From assembly GCA_007124075.1 (NCBI GenBank), contig SLFV01000283.1:1-5303 (forward strand): a stretch of DNA of 5,303 bases, given 5' to 3'. Below, piece by piece: positions 1 to 5,303 of this stretch; within the stretch, counting starts at the first letter, position 1; each line of letters starts with the position of its first letter. Below the pieces are notes generated by a model. That model made no database searches. It was given only the letters and a program-made list of their open reading frames with translations, and was not told the origin of the DNA. The translations under genes were made by a program, and so were the position numbers. This DNA comes from Roseimaritima sp. (GTDB lineage Bacteria > Planctomycetota > Planctomycetia > Pirellulales > Pirellulaceae).

Positions 1-624
1 AACATATGTGTTGTTAAGCACCTTCTTGCCATCACCAATGAACTTCATCTGCCCATCAGCCAATCTTTCAATGACTCGGGGGACCACATGACGATCACCG
101 GACCCGTAAATAAACCCTGGACGAATAATCACAGCCGGGAATTGGTACTGCTGCACATTACGATTCAGCAAGACCTCCGCCTCGGCTTTGGTTCGTGTGT
201 ATCCATCCAAACCGCTCAAATCGGGAGGCGTCGTCTCGTCAGTCCCGTAATGGTGGGTTGCCGAGTAAACCCCCAGCGAACTGATCTGCACCCAACGCTT
301 CAACCTCTCCTGCCGCCTGCAGATAGCGATCATGTGCTCCAAGGCCACGACGTTGATCGCCCGAAACTTTTCGGCTGGCCCCCAGTCGCCAACATGGGCT
401 GCGGTGTTGACAACATAGTCCACACCTTCGAACGCTGGCGCAAGCGACTCTGGCGAACCCAAGTCAGCCTCGACGTACTCGATGTCGATGCCGTCAAGGC
501 AAGAACGATCCGATGAACCACGGACCATGGCACGAACCGCATACCCAGCCTGTGTTGCTCGGCGAGCAACCAAAGCTCCCACCATTCCCGTAGCACCTGT
601 AATCAGCAATCGCCCCTGAGGCAT
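1..624 (-). CDS. NAD(P)-dependent epimerase / 3-beta-HSD-like dehydrogenase (partial, C-terminus missing)
   Basis: This is an extended short-chain dehydrogenase/reductase of the NAD-dependent epimerase / 3-beta-hydroxysteroid dehydrogenase / dihydroflavonol-reductase group. 208 residues are visible; the frame stays open at the left edge, and family members usually run to about 320-350 residues. The Rossmann dinucleotide-binding motif TGATGMVG lies at residues 9-16. A basic stretch after beta-2 (R31, R35) suggests NADP could be used. D54 follows beta-3, and NTAAHVGDWGP (73-83) is typical of 3-beta-HSD-like members. The catalytic triad is visible: S115/S116 in ISSLGVY, then Y142 and K146 in YTRTK. 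RPGFIYGSGD (168-177) is the usual substrate-side loop, and NNTYV at the cut edge begins the segment that normally reads NNxYVxN. ATG at 624 is chosen because the glycine motif starts 8 residues later. A GTG two codons upstream is possible, and an in-frame TAG lies shortly before it. The ribosome site is weak. The substrate (sugar nucleotide, steroid-like or other) cannot be told from this fragment. Confidence 0.9.
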   Translation of the reverse strand, partial: MPQGRLLITGATGMVGALVARRATQAGYAVRAMVRGSSDRSCLDGIDIEYVEADLGSPESLAPAFEGVDYVVNTAAHVGDWGPAEKFRAINVVALEHMIAICRRQERLKRWVQISSLGVYSATHHYGTDETTPPDLSGLDGYTRTKAEAEVLLNRNVQQYQFPAVIIRPGFIYGSGDRHVVPRVIERLADGQMKFIGDGKKVLNNTYV

Positions 625-709
625 CCCCACACCTATCGATCGTAACTAAAGTAGCAGCGTCGGTCCTTTTCTGATTAGTCAACAGCACCGTTGTTGATTG
701 TCGCGTTCG

Positions 710-738
710 AGTATAGTCGGGGCCGTCAGGCGTTGTAA
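710..738 (-). promoter_or_regulatory. Candidate sigma70-type promoter for the dehydrogenase gene
   Basis: Read on the minus strand, TTACAA (738-733; 3 of 6 matches to TTGACA) is followed after exactly 17 nt by TATACT (715-710; 5 of 6 matches to TATAAT). Transcription would begin near 703 and leave a leader of about 80 nt before the ATG at 624. The -10 box and spacing are good and the -35 box is poor. Planctomycete promoters are not well enough defined for this to be more than a candidate. Confidence 0.3.
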
Positions 739-933
739 GCCAGAATTATTCACTTTTTGACGATCGATCGTTCTATCTTCATTCAATTGCCAGACACCAC
801 TGAAGGCCGCGACCACGAGGGTCCATCCCGGTCAATTCAACATTTGGGATGCAAGCGTGATTTGTTGAGCGATCTCCAGGCGGATTGGAAACGAAAAGAA
901 CGGAGTCTCCGAACTGCGTGATGCACCACTTAC

Positions 934-962
934 AAAAAAAGCCCCGAGAAAAGGTTTGGGGC
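934..962 (-). terminator. Rho-independent terminator downstream of the SulP transporter
   Basis: On the minus strand, GCCCC (962-958) pairs with GGGGC (945-941) and is followed directly by seven T residues (940-934). The 12-nt interior can add three A-T pairs (957-955 with 951-949), leaving a 3-nt loop and a 3-nt bulge. A GC-rich stem followed by a U-run is the classic intrinsic terminator layout. It lies about 110 nt after the transporter stop codon in the same reading direction, with no other gene between, so it most likely ends that transcript. It has no T-run in the plus direction. Confidence 0.7.
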
Positions 963-988
963 CCGAGCAATTGCCCCCCCGGCCCAAA
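955..988 (-). other. Alternative hairpin overlapping the terminator stem
   Basis: On the minus strand, TTTGGGCC (988-981) can pair with GGCCCCAAA (963-955), giving 8 base pairs with one bulged C and a 17-nt loop. The 3' arm uses the same bases (962-958) that form the 5' arm of the terminator, so the two structures exclude each other. The upstream hairpin would be transcribed first. Whether it has any antitermination role is inference. Confidence 0.35.
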
Positions 989-1041
989 CGAAAAGCAGGG
1001 TCAGATGTGTCACACGATTTGCAGTTGGTTGAGTGCCTCGA

Positions 1042-1062
1042 GCGGGAAAAATCCATTCCCGC
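1042..1062 (-). other. Hairpin just after the SulP stop codon
   Basis: GCGGGAA (1042-1048) and TTCCCGC (1056-1062) form a perfect 7-bp stem with a 7-nt loop, starting 10 nt after the transporter stop codon in its direction of transcription. No T-run follows on the minus strand, so it is not a standard intrinsic terminator. It could protect the 3' end of the transcript or simply be part of a two-hairpin 3' UTR with the terminator at 934-962. Confidence 0.35.
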
Positions 1063-1072
1063 CCGTAGATTC

Positions 1073-2881
1073 TTAAACGCTCGCTTCCTTGCTGGACTTG
1101 CTCGCAGAAACCGAAGAGTCTAGGCCAGAATTTCTACATCGAAAACGGTCGGTCGAAACATGGTATTGAGGCTGATCGGACATGGATACACAGACAAGGT
1201 CTTTCGCTTTGCGAATCATTTCGCGGCACGCTTCGCTTAAGTGAGTCAAGTGAACCGTCTTGCCCAAGTGTTGGTACTTTTCTGCGATCGATTGGATCGC
1301 CTCCATCCCTGAGTGGTCATAAACTCGCGTGTAGTAAAAATCAATGACCACCGTCTCGGGGTCCTTGCGTGCATCGAACAGTTCTTTGAATTGCGTCGCC
1401 GACGCAAAAAACAGAGGGCCGTGCAACTGGTAGACCTTCACACCCTGTTCATTGAACTGAACATCTGCGTTGACATTTTTGGCATGCTTGAACGCAAAAG
1501 CCAGCGAGGAAACGACGACACCCAGGATCACGGCTGAGGCGAGATCGTGCATCAATGCGGTGTAGGCGGTCACGATAACCATCACGAGAAAGTCCGTTGT
1601 TGGTATCTTGCGATACAGCTTCAACGACGCCCATTCGAACGTGCCGATCACGACCATAAACATAACTCCGACGAGTGCAGCCATCGGAATCATTTCGATC
1701 CACCGTGAAAAGAACAAGACAAACGCCAAGAGACAACAAGCGGCGAAAGCACCCGAGGTCCGGCCGCGACCTCCGGATTCGATGTTAATAAGCGACTGGC
1801 CAATCATCGCACAGCCTCCCATGCCGCCAAACATTCCACAAACGATATTTGCAAATCCTTGACCTAAACATTCGCGATTGCTGTTACCCCGCGTTTCGGT
1901 AATTTCATCGATCAACGTCAGCGTCATCAGCGATTCGATCAATCCGACTGCGGCCAGAACAGCGGCGAAGGGAAAGATAACCCAGAGGGTTGCCAACGAG
2001 ACTGGCGGCAGGCGGAACGTTTGGAAAAACAGGGTTGGCAAGCCAGCGCTAATACTGGTCGCATTGGCGTCGATACTGTTCATTGCATCTGCTACCGCAG
2101 CGGTCTGCTGAGGTGTCAGGTCGTTGACGTCCGCAGCGGGCGCGTGGTTGCCAACGGCGAAGGCTTCTGGACCTTCAATGGGCAGGACCGATTTGGCGGC
2201 GGCCACTTTCGCATTGGTTACCAACATGTCGCCAACGGTCATGACGACTTGGCGTTGATTGTGTGCCGCCATCTCGCCGGGCAACATCCGGTTGGAAGCA
2301 AAGCCGATGCTGCTGACAACTAGGATCGCGACCAGGGATGCAGGGACGGATTTGGTAAGCTTTGGCAGCAACCATATGATGGCCATCGTCAATGCCACCA
2401 GTGCGAGCATGATCCACAGTGCGGGACCTTGCATAAACTGAAGACGACCAAACGGACTGACGGTTTTGAAACTGCCGAACTGGGCCATGCAAATCACGAT
2501 TGCCAAACCGTTGACAAACCCCAGCATGACGGAATGTGGCACCATGCGAATCAATACGCCCAAGCGTGCCGTCCCGATCAACACCTGCAGCAATCCACAT
2601 AGGATCACCGTTGGAAACAGATATTCGACGCCGTGAATGGCGACCAGGCTGACGACAACGACTGCCATCGCCCCGGTCGCACCCGAGATCATGCCTGGTC
2701 GACCTCCAAAAATCGCACAGATCAGGCCGATAAAGAATGCGGAATACAGCCCAATAATGGGCGACACGCCCGCGACGAATGCAAACGCAATCGCTTCGGG
2801 AACAAGCGCCAGGGCGACGGTTAATCCCGACAGAAGTTCATTTTTGAGGTTTTGGGGTCGTGAAGGAAATAAATCTAGCAT
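1073..2881 (-). CDS. SulP family (SLC26-type) anion transporter with C-terminal STAS domain
   Basis: This is a complete inner-membrane anion permease of the SulP/SLC26 family, 602 residues from the ATG at 2881. The hydrophobic transport domain spans about residues 10-465. It carries the family stretches [16 protein letters not shown] (20-35), [11 protein letters not shown] (43-53), [17 protein letters not shown] (59-75, the TM3 substrate region), [20 protein letters not shown] (311-330) and [20 protein letters not shown] (352-371). A cytoplasmic STAS domain follows (about 470-575), with YDHSGMEAI (521-529) at the position of the SpoIIAA phosphoserine loop, and then a Ser-rich tail. A hydrophilic Ala-rich insertion of roughly 55 residues sits at about 220-277, between TVGDM and AGLP. 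Members of this group are annotated as sulfate permeases, but bicarbonate or other anions are equally possible, so I name no substrate. A GTG at 2896 would add five residues; ATG is preferred because it gives the usual short N-terminus. Neither start has a well-spaced Shine-Dalgarno. The gene stands alone, with a terminator downstream. Confidence 0.95.
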   Translation of the reverse strand: MLDLFPSRPQNLKNELLSGLTVALALVPEAIAFAFVAGVSPIIGLYSAFFIGLICAIFGGRPGMISGATGAMAVVVVSLVAIHGVEYLFPTVILCGLLQVLIGTARLGVLIRMVPHSVMLGFVNGLAIVICMAQFGSFKTVSPFGRLQFMQGPALWIMLALVALTMAIIWLLPKLTKSVPASLVAILVVSSIGFASNRMLPGEMAAHNQRQVVMTVGDMLVTNAKVAAAKSVLPIEGPEAFAVGNHAPAADVNDLTPQQTAAVADAMNSIDANATSISAGLPTLFFQTFRLPPVSLATLWVIFPFAAVLAAVGLIESLMTLTLIDEITETRGNSNRECLGQGFANIVCGMFGGMGGCAMIGQSLINIESGGRGRTSGAFAACCLLAFVLFFSRWIEMIPMAALVGVMFMVVIGTFEWASLKLYRKIPTTDFLVMVIVTAYTALMHDLASAVILGVVVSSLAFAFKHAKNVNADVQFNEQGVKVYQLHGPLFFASATQFKELFDARKDPETVVIDFYYTRVYDHSGMEAIQSIAEKYQHLGKTVHLTHLSEACREMIRKAKDLVCVSMSDQPQYHVSTDRFRCRNSGLDSSVSASKSSKEASV

Positions 2882-2924
2882 TGAAGTACAAAGCACCCTG
2901 ATCGAGATGGCAAGTCATTGAAAA

Positions 2925-2943
2925 GCCGAACGAAGTGCTCGGC
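2925..2943 (-). other. Weak hairpin in the transporter leader
   Basis: On the minus strand, GCCGA (2943-2939) pairs with TCGGC (2929-2925) around a 9-nt loop and is followed by TTTT (2924-2921), about 40 nt before the ATG of the SulP gene. The layout is attenuator-like, but the 5-bp stem is short and the T-run is only four, so chance is a fair explanation. Confidence 0.2.
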
Positions 2944-3010
2944 GTCCCGGGCTGACCGATTTTGACCTAATGGACGCAAACCGAACTTGCGAGGCCCCGA
3001 CGCTACGGCC

Positions 3011-3021
3011 TGGCAATGCCA
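3011..3021. repeat. 11-nt inverted repeat (TGGCA-A-TGCCA)
   Basis: TGGCA (3011-3015) and TGCCA (3017-3021) form a perfect palindrome with a single central base, about 130 bp upstream of the SulP ATG in the divergent region. Its size and position would suit a dimeric regulator, but nothing else identifies one. Confidence 0.3.
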
Positions 3022-3296
3022 AGGAAAACTTATTTTCGGACTTGTCTAGAAGCCCTCAAGAAACGACACGAACTCAACGCCCACGCGTTCAGGGCGGAGT
3101 CACAGAAGTTTTAGGAATCTGTATGTCGCGTGTCATGAAAAAACTCTCGTGAAATTGAGGGCACCGAAAAATTTAGCTCGCCGATCGCGGCAAAACAAGG
3201 GCAGCCCGGTCGGACCGGCTGACTATCGCCCGCTGAGAACCATGCGACCGCAATGGCCAAGGGAATTCATTGCAGCTTTAGGATCTAGCCAAAGCA

Positions 3297-3315
3297 GTTG
3301 GCATCAACGTTGGCA
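3297..3315 (+). repeat. GTTGGCA direct repeat, 12-bp period
   Basis: GTTGGCA occurs at 3297-3303 and again at 3309-3315, separated by TCAAC. The core TTGGCA also occurs on the minus strand at 3022-3017, within the inverted repeat of the same intergenic region. The repeats lie about 140 bp before the methyltransferase start and could be regulator sites; this is inference only. Confidence 0.3.
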
Positions 3316-3454
3316 AGTTCCGAGACGTCCAAATTTTTCTTAAAAAAAGCGTTCGCAAATCGATGTTGTCGCCACTATCGGGGTTTAGGTATCCAAAGTC
3401 GTTCGCTCGCACCCACCAACCCATTCTGCGACCAGTCACTCCGAAAGCTGCCAG

Positions 3455-4438
3455 ATGCACCAATCCGCGAAGGTCTTCCGACCCGATTCTGAACCAACCA
3501 TTCTGAAGTTCGACCCCGATCGTCAACGGAGCGGCAAGTCGCAGTCGGATGAACAGACGCTGGGGCAGTTCATCCCCTTGGTTTACCACTACAATATGCT
3601 TCAGGACGAAGATCGCGTCGGGGCGTTTCGCGCGGCGATTGAATACCTAGTACAACCAGGCATGCGAGTCGCGGAATTAGGCAGCGGCACAGGCATCCTG
3701 TCATCCTTTGCCGCTTCCCGTGGTGCAACCGTCGATGCGGTCGAGCGGAATCCGGAGCTGATCAAGTGTTCTCGGCAATTCATCAAAGCCAATGGATTTG
3801 AGCATCAGATAAGGGTGATCGCGGAAGACGCCTCTTCATGGACGCCAAGCGAACCGATTGATGTGGTGATTTGCGAAATGCTGCACGTTGGTCTGTTGCG
3901 TGAAAAGCAAACGCAGGTGATCACTGCGTTTAAAGAAAATTACCGGAAGCGTTTTGGCCGCAAGCTGCCGATTTTTATCCCGGAAGTATCGATCCTGATG
4001 TGCCAACCGGTCGAGCAATCATTTGATTTTTCCGGCTACGTTGCGTCTGTTCCGTTGTTCCAAGCTCCGGCGACGACTCACCCAAGGACCAAGCAGGTTG
4101 CACCATTGGTTCCCTATCAAACGATCGCTTACGACCAAGTGATACCGACGACGATGCGGTTTGAGCAAACCTTTGAGGCGGAGTTGAAAGCGAAGGTAAA
4201 TGCGATTCGTTTTGTGACGCAGAATGTGCTGGCGATCGACATGAGCCAACAGCAGGCAATCACTTGGGCCAACCAGTGCTTGGTGTTGCCGCTGGAGTCA
4301 CCATTTTCATGCGATCAACATGAAACGATTCGTTTGTCGGTTGACTATGAGACCGGCCAGAGCGTCGAATCCGTCCGGTACCACGCTTCTTCGATAGCCA
4401 GGCATTTTCGGGGGGGAATACGTGCGACGTCCGCCTAG
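3455..4438 (+). CDS. PRMT-like class I SAM-dependent methyltransferase
   Basis: This is a complete 327-residue protein, probably a cytoplasmic SAM-dependent methyltransferase related to protein arginine methyltransferases. The order of features matches a PRMT core. YHYNMLQDEDR (44-54) corresponds to the PRMT helix with the MLxDxxR signature. Motif I, VAELGSGTGILSSFAA (72-87), binds SAM, and E97 after beta-2 should bind the ribose. E124/D125 match the adenine-side loop. ICEMLHVGLLREK (139-151) matches the double-E loop, with E141 and E150 nine residues apart as in PRMT1 (E144/E153). FIPEV (174-178) resembles the IFPD motif. The C-terminal part (about 175-315) is beta-rich, as in the PRMT barrel, and ITWANQ (269-274) resembles the THW loop with its His replaced. 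ATG at 3455 is the only usable start: no ATG, GTG or TTG lies in frame between it and the TAG at 3386-3388. There is no Shine-Dalgarno. Arginine methylation is inferred; a small-molecule or other protein substrate is possible. Confidence 0.88.
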   Translation: MHQSAKVFRPDSEPTILKFDPDRQRSGKSQSDEQTLGQFIPLVYHYNMLQDEDRVGAFRAAIEYLVQPGMRVAELGSGTGILSSFAASRGATVDAVERNPELIKCSRQFIKANGFEHQIRVIAEDASSWTPSEPIDVVICEMLHVGLLREKQTQVITAFKENYRKRFGRKLPIFIPEVSILMCQPVEQSFDFSGYVASVPLFQAPATTHPRTKQVAPLVPYQTIAYDQVIPTTMRFEQTFEAELKAKVNAIRFVTQNVLAIDMSQQQAITWANQCLVLPLESPFSCDQHETIRLSVDYETGQSVESVRYHASSIARHFRGGIRATSA

Positions 4439-4497
4439 CCGGCTATTTCTTCGTAAGATGCTGCGATCACATGGTTGAAGTAGCACGAAATCCAAAG

Positions 4498-5303
4498 CTA
4501 AACAGCCTCCGTTCTCGCGGAAACGTCTCGCAGCCGACGGTACTGCTGGGAAATCACCTGGACCGCGTCCGAGATTTCTTGGGTTGTGGTGAACCGAGAC
4601 AAGCCAAAGCGGAGCGATCCGTCAATCATTGCTTCGGGAAGATTGAGTGCCTGTAAGACGTAGCTTGGTTCGCTACTGCCACTGGCACAAGCCGATCCAC
4701 TGCTACAGGCAATGCCCGCAAAGTCAAGTGACATCAACAGGGACTGGCGATCGACGTCAGGAAAACCGATGCAACTGGTGTTTGGTATTCTCGTGGCCGC
4801 GGCACCATGGACCACCAATTCCCGATGCCGGGCAAGCAAGGAGTTCTCGAATTGATCGCGCAGCTTGCTAATCACAGGGTTCCACCGCAAGATCCCTGCG
4901 GTCGCGATTCGCAACGCTTCGGCCATACCCAGCACCAGCGGTACCGCCTCGGTGCCGGGACGCTGGCCGAATTGCTGGGCCCCCCCCTGCCACTGCGCCC
5001 GCAGCGAGACGCCGGGGGCTAGCAAGAGGCCGCCAATTCCGATGGGGCCGTGGAACTTATGCGCAGTAAACGCGACCGAGCCGGCACCAAGTTGTTCGAA
5101 ATCCAACGGCAGTTTCCCGACCCACTGCGTCGCATCCACATGCAAATGGGCATTGTATCGGAGACAGACAGTGGCAAGCTGGTCAATGGGCTGGAGGGTT
5201 CCGATTTCGTTGTTGGCCGCCATGACGCACACCACTGCAAGCCCTGACGGCACCTCACGCAGGGCGTGTTCCACAGCGTCAATCGGCACCACCCCCGCCC
5301 GAT
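4498..5303 (-). CDS. IscS/NifS-type cysteine desulfurase (partial, N-terminus missing)
   Basis: This is a class V aminotransferase-fold PLP enzyme that converts cysteine to alanine and passes the sulfur as a persulfide, for Fe-S clusters or other thio-cofactors. 267 complete codons are visible; the frame is open through the right edge, and the family usually has about 380-400 residues, so roughly the first third is missing. Visible landmarks are ANNEIGTLQPI; HVDATQ with the PLP-contacting Asp and Gln; FTAHKFHGPIGIGGL, whose Lys (codon 5058-5056) forms the PLP aldimine; the Gly/Gln loop GGAQQFGQRPGTE; and SSGSACASGSSEPSYVL, whose Cys (codon 4689-4687) is the persulfide-bearing residue. The long Cys loop and PSYVL motif point to the IscS/NifS group rather than SufS. 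The end is TAG at 4500-4498, converging on the methyltransferase gene with a 59-bp gap. The GTG at 5292 is only an internal codon. No scaffold or other Fe-S gene is visible, so IscS, NifS or a tRNA-thiolation role cannot be separated. Confidence 0.93.
   Translation of the reverse strand, partial: RAGVVPIDAVEHALREVPSGLAVVCVMAANNEIGTLQPIDQLATVCLRYNAHLHVDATQWVGKLPLDFEQLGAGSVAFTAHKFHGPIGIGGLLLAPGVSLRAQWQGGAQQFGQRPGTEAVPLVLGMAEALRIATAGILRWNPVISKLRDQFENSLLARHRELVVHGAAATRIPNTSCIGFPDVDRQSLLMSLDFAGIACSSGSACASGSSEPSYVLQALNLPEAMIDGSLRFGLSRFTTTQEISDAVQVISQQYRRLRDVSARTEAV
4980..4987. repeat. C8/G8 homopolymer within the desulfurase gene
   Basis: Eight consecutive C on the plus strand (G on the coding strand) encode the QGGA part of the conserved glycine/glutamine loop of the cysteine desulfurase. 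The frame is intact as given. Such tracts are prone to slippage in replication or to sequencing error. Confidence 0.7.

Larger units (their letters stand above)
625..1072. other. Intergenic region between two minus-strand genes, no convincing gene
   Basis: This 448-bp gap lies downstream of the SulP transporter and upstream of the dehydrogenase, both read leftwards. The right part (934-1062) carries 3'-end structures of the transporter transcript, and the left part (about 700-740) a candidate promoter for the dehydrogenase. The central part (about 775-930) holds only short open frames on both strands with no recognisable motif, conserved composition or ribosome site, so I treat it as non-coding. 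ATCGATCGT occurs twice (635-643 and 763-771), the second copy inside a perfect 12-nt palindrome (760-771). CGATCG words are common in this kind of genome, so this is weak evidence for an operator. Confidence 0.6.
2882..3454. other. Divergent intergenic region, no convincing gene
   Basis: About 570 bp separate the leftward transporter gene from the rightward methyltransferase gene, so promoters for both should lie here. I find no pair of boxes good enough to call for either. The region contains a weak hairpin in the transporter leader (2925-2943), an 11-nt inverted repeat (3011-3021), a GTTGGCA direct repeat (3297-3315) and an A/T tract (3331-3348). Short open frames exist on both strands, but none shows recognisable motifs or ribosome sites. 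I see no tRNA-like or riboswitch-like fold, but an uncharacterised small RNA cannot be excluded. Confidence 0.6.

Noticed and set aside
88..516. 142-codon plus-strand open frame
   Set aside because: It lies opposite the well-supported dehydrogenase gene, whose motifs are clear, and its translation has no recognisable features. It is an antisense shadow.
779..1056. Two overlapping minus-strand short frames (779-970 and 832-1056)
   Set aside because: They run through the terminator hairpin, have no ribosome site and show no family motif. They are more likely chance frames in the intergenic gap.
2970..3343. Two plus-strand short frames that overlap at ATGA (2970-3152 and 3149-3343)
   Set aside because: The stop/start overlap looks operon-like, but both translations are basic, low-structure sequences without motifs, ribosome sites or recognisable relatives. 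Chance is the simpler explanation.
3331..3348. A/T-rich tract (A3T5CTTA7) upstream of the methyltransferase
   Set aside because: It might be an UP-like element or a bendable tract, but no good -35/-10 pair follows at the right distance, so no promoter is called.
3278..3589. 103-codon minus-strand frame across the methyltransferase start
   Set aside because: It overlaps the 5' end of the PRMT-like gene on the opposite strand and shows no domain or signal.
4436..4445. TAGCCGGCTA palindrome at the methyltransferase stop, followed by TTTCTT
   Set aside because: It has no room for a loop; once folded it leaves only a 3-bp stem and a broken T-run, so it is not a credible terminator.
1073..5303. 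A sulfur-metabolism cluster formed by the SulP transporter and the cysteine desulfurase
   Set aside because: The transporter's substrate is unknown, the genes are about 1.6 kb apart, and a plus-strand methyltransferase gene lies between them. No shared transcript is possible as arranged.

Overview
The window looks like a piece of a bacterial chromosome, most likely from a planctomycete of the Rhodopirellula/Pirellulaceae type. This is an inference from moderate GC content, well-spaced single genes without tight operons, weak or absent Shine-Dalgarno sequences, frequent CGATCG words and the character of the encoded proteins. No sequence search was possible. There are no phage, transposon, CRISPR, rRNA or tRNA signatures.

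Layout, left to right. (1) Positions 1-624, minus strand: the N-terminal 208 residues of an NAD(P)-dependent epimerase / 3-beta-hydroxysteroid dehydrogenase-like short-chain dehydrogenase, cut by the left edge. (2) Positions 625-1072: a 448-bp intergenic region with a plausible promoter for the dehydrogenase and, nearer the next gene, a hairpin plus a rho-independent terminator. (3) Positions 1073-2881, minus strand: a complete SulP (SLC26-type) anion transporter with a C-terminal STAS domain. (4) Positions 2882-3454: a divergent intergenic region with short inverted and direct repeats and no convincing gene. (5) Positions 3455-4438, plus strand: a complete 327-residue SAM-dependent methyltransferase that resembles eukaryotic-type protein arginine methyltransferases (PRMTs). 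(6) Positions 4439-4497: a 59-bp convergent gap. (7) Positions 4498-5303, minus strand: the C-terminal two thirds of an IscS/NifS-type cysteine desulfurase, cut by the right edge.

The four genes do not form an obvious pathway. SulP (possibly sulfate) and cysteine desulfurase (sulfur mobilisation) share a loose sulfur theme, but they are separated by an oppositely oriented gene, so I infer no functional unit. The most interesting items are the PRMT-like protein, which keeps the two glutamates of the PRMT double-E loop at the canonical spacing; a roughly 55-residue hydrophilic, Ala-rich insertion in the SulP membrane domain; and a pair of mutually exclusive hairpins between the transporter gene and the dehydrogenase gene. 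I see no clear evidence of a previously undescribed multi-gene system.
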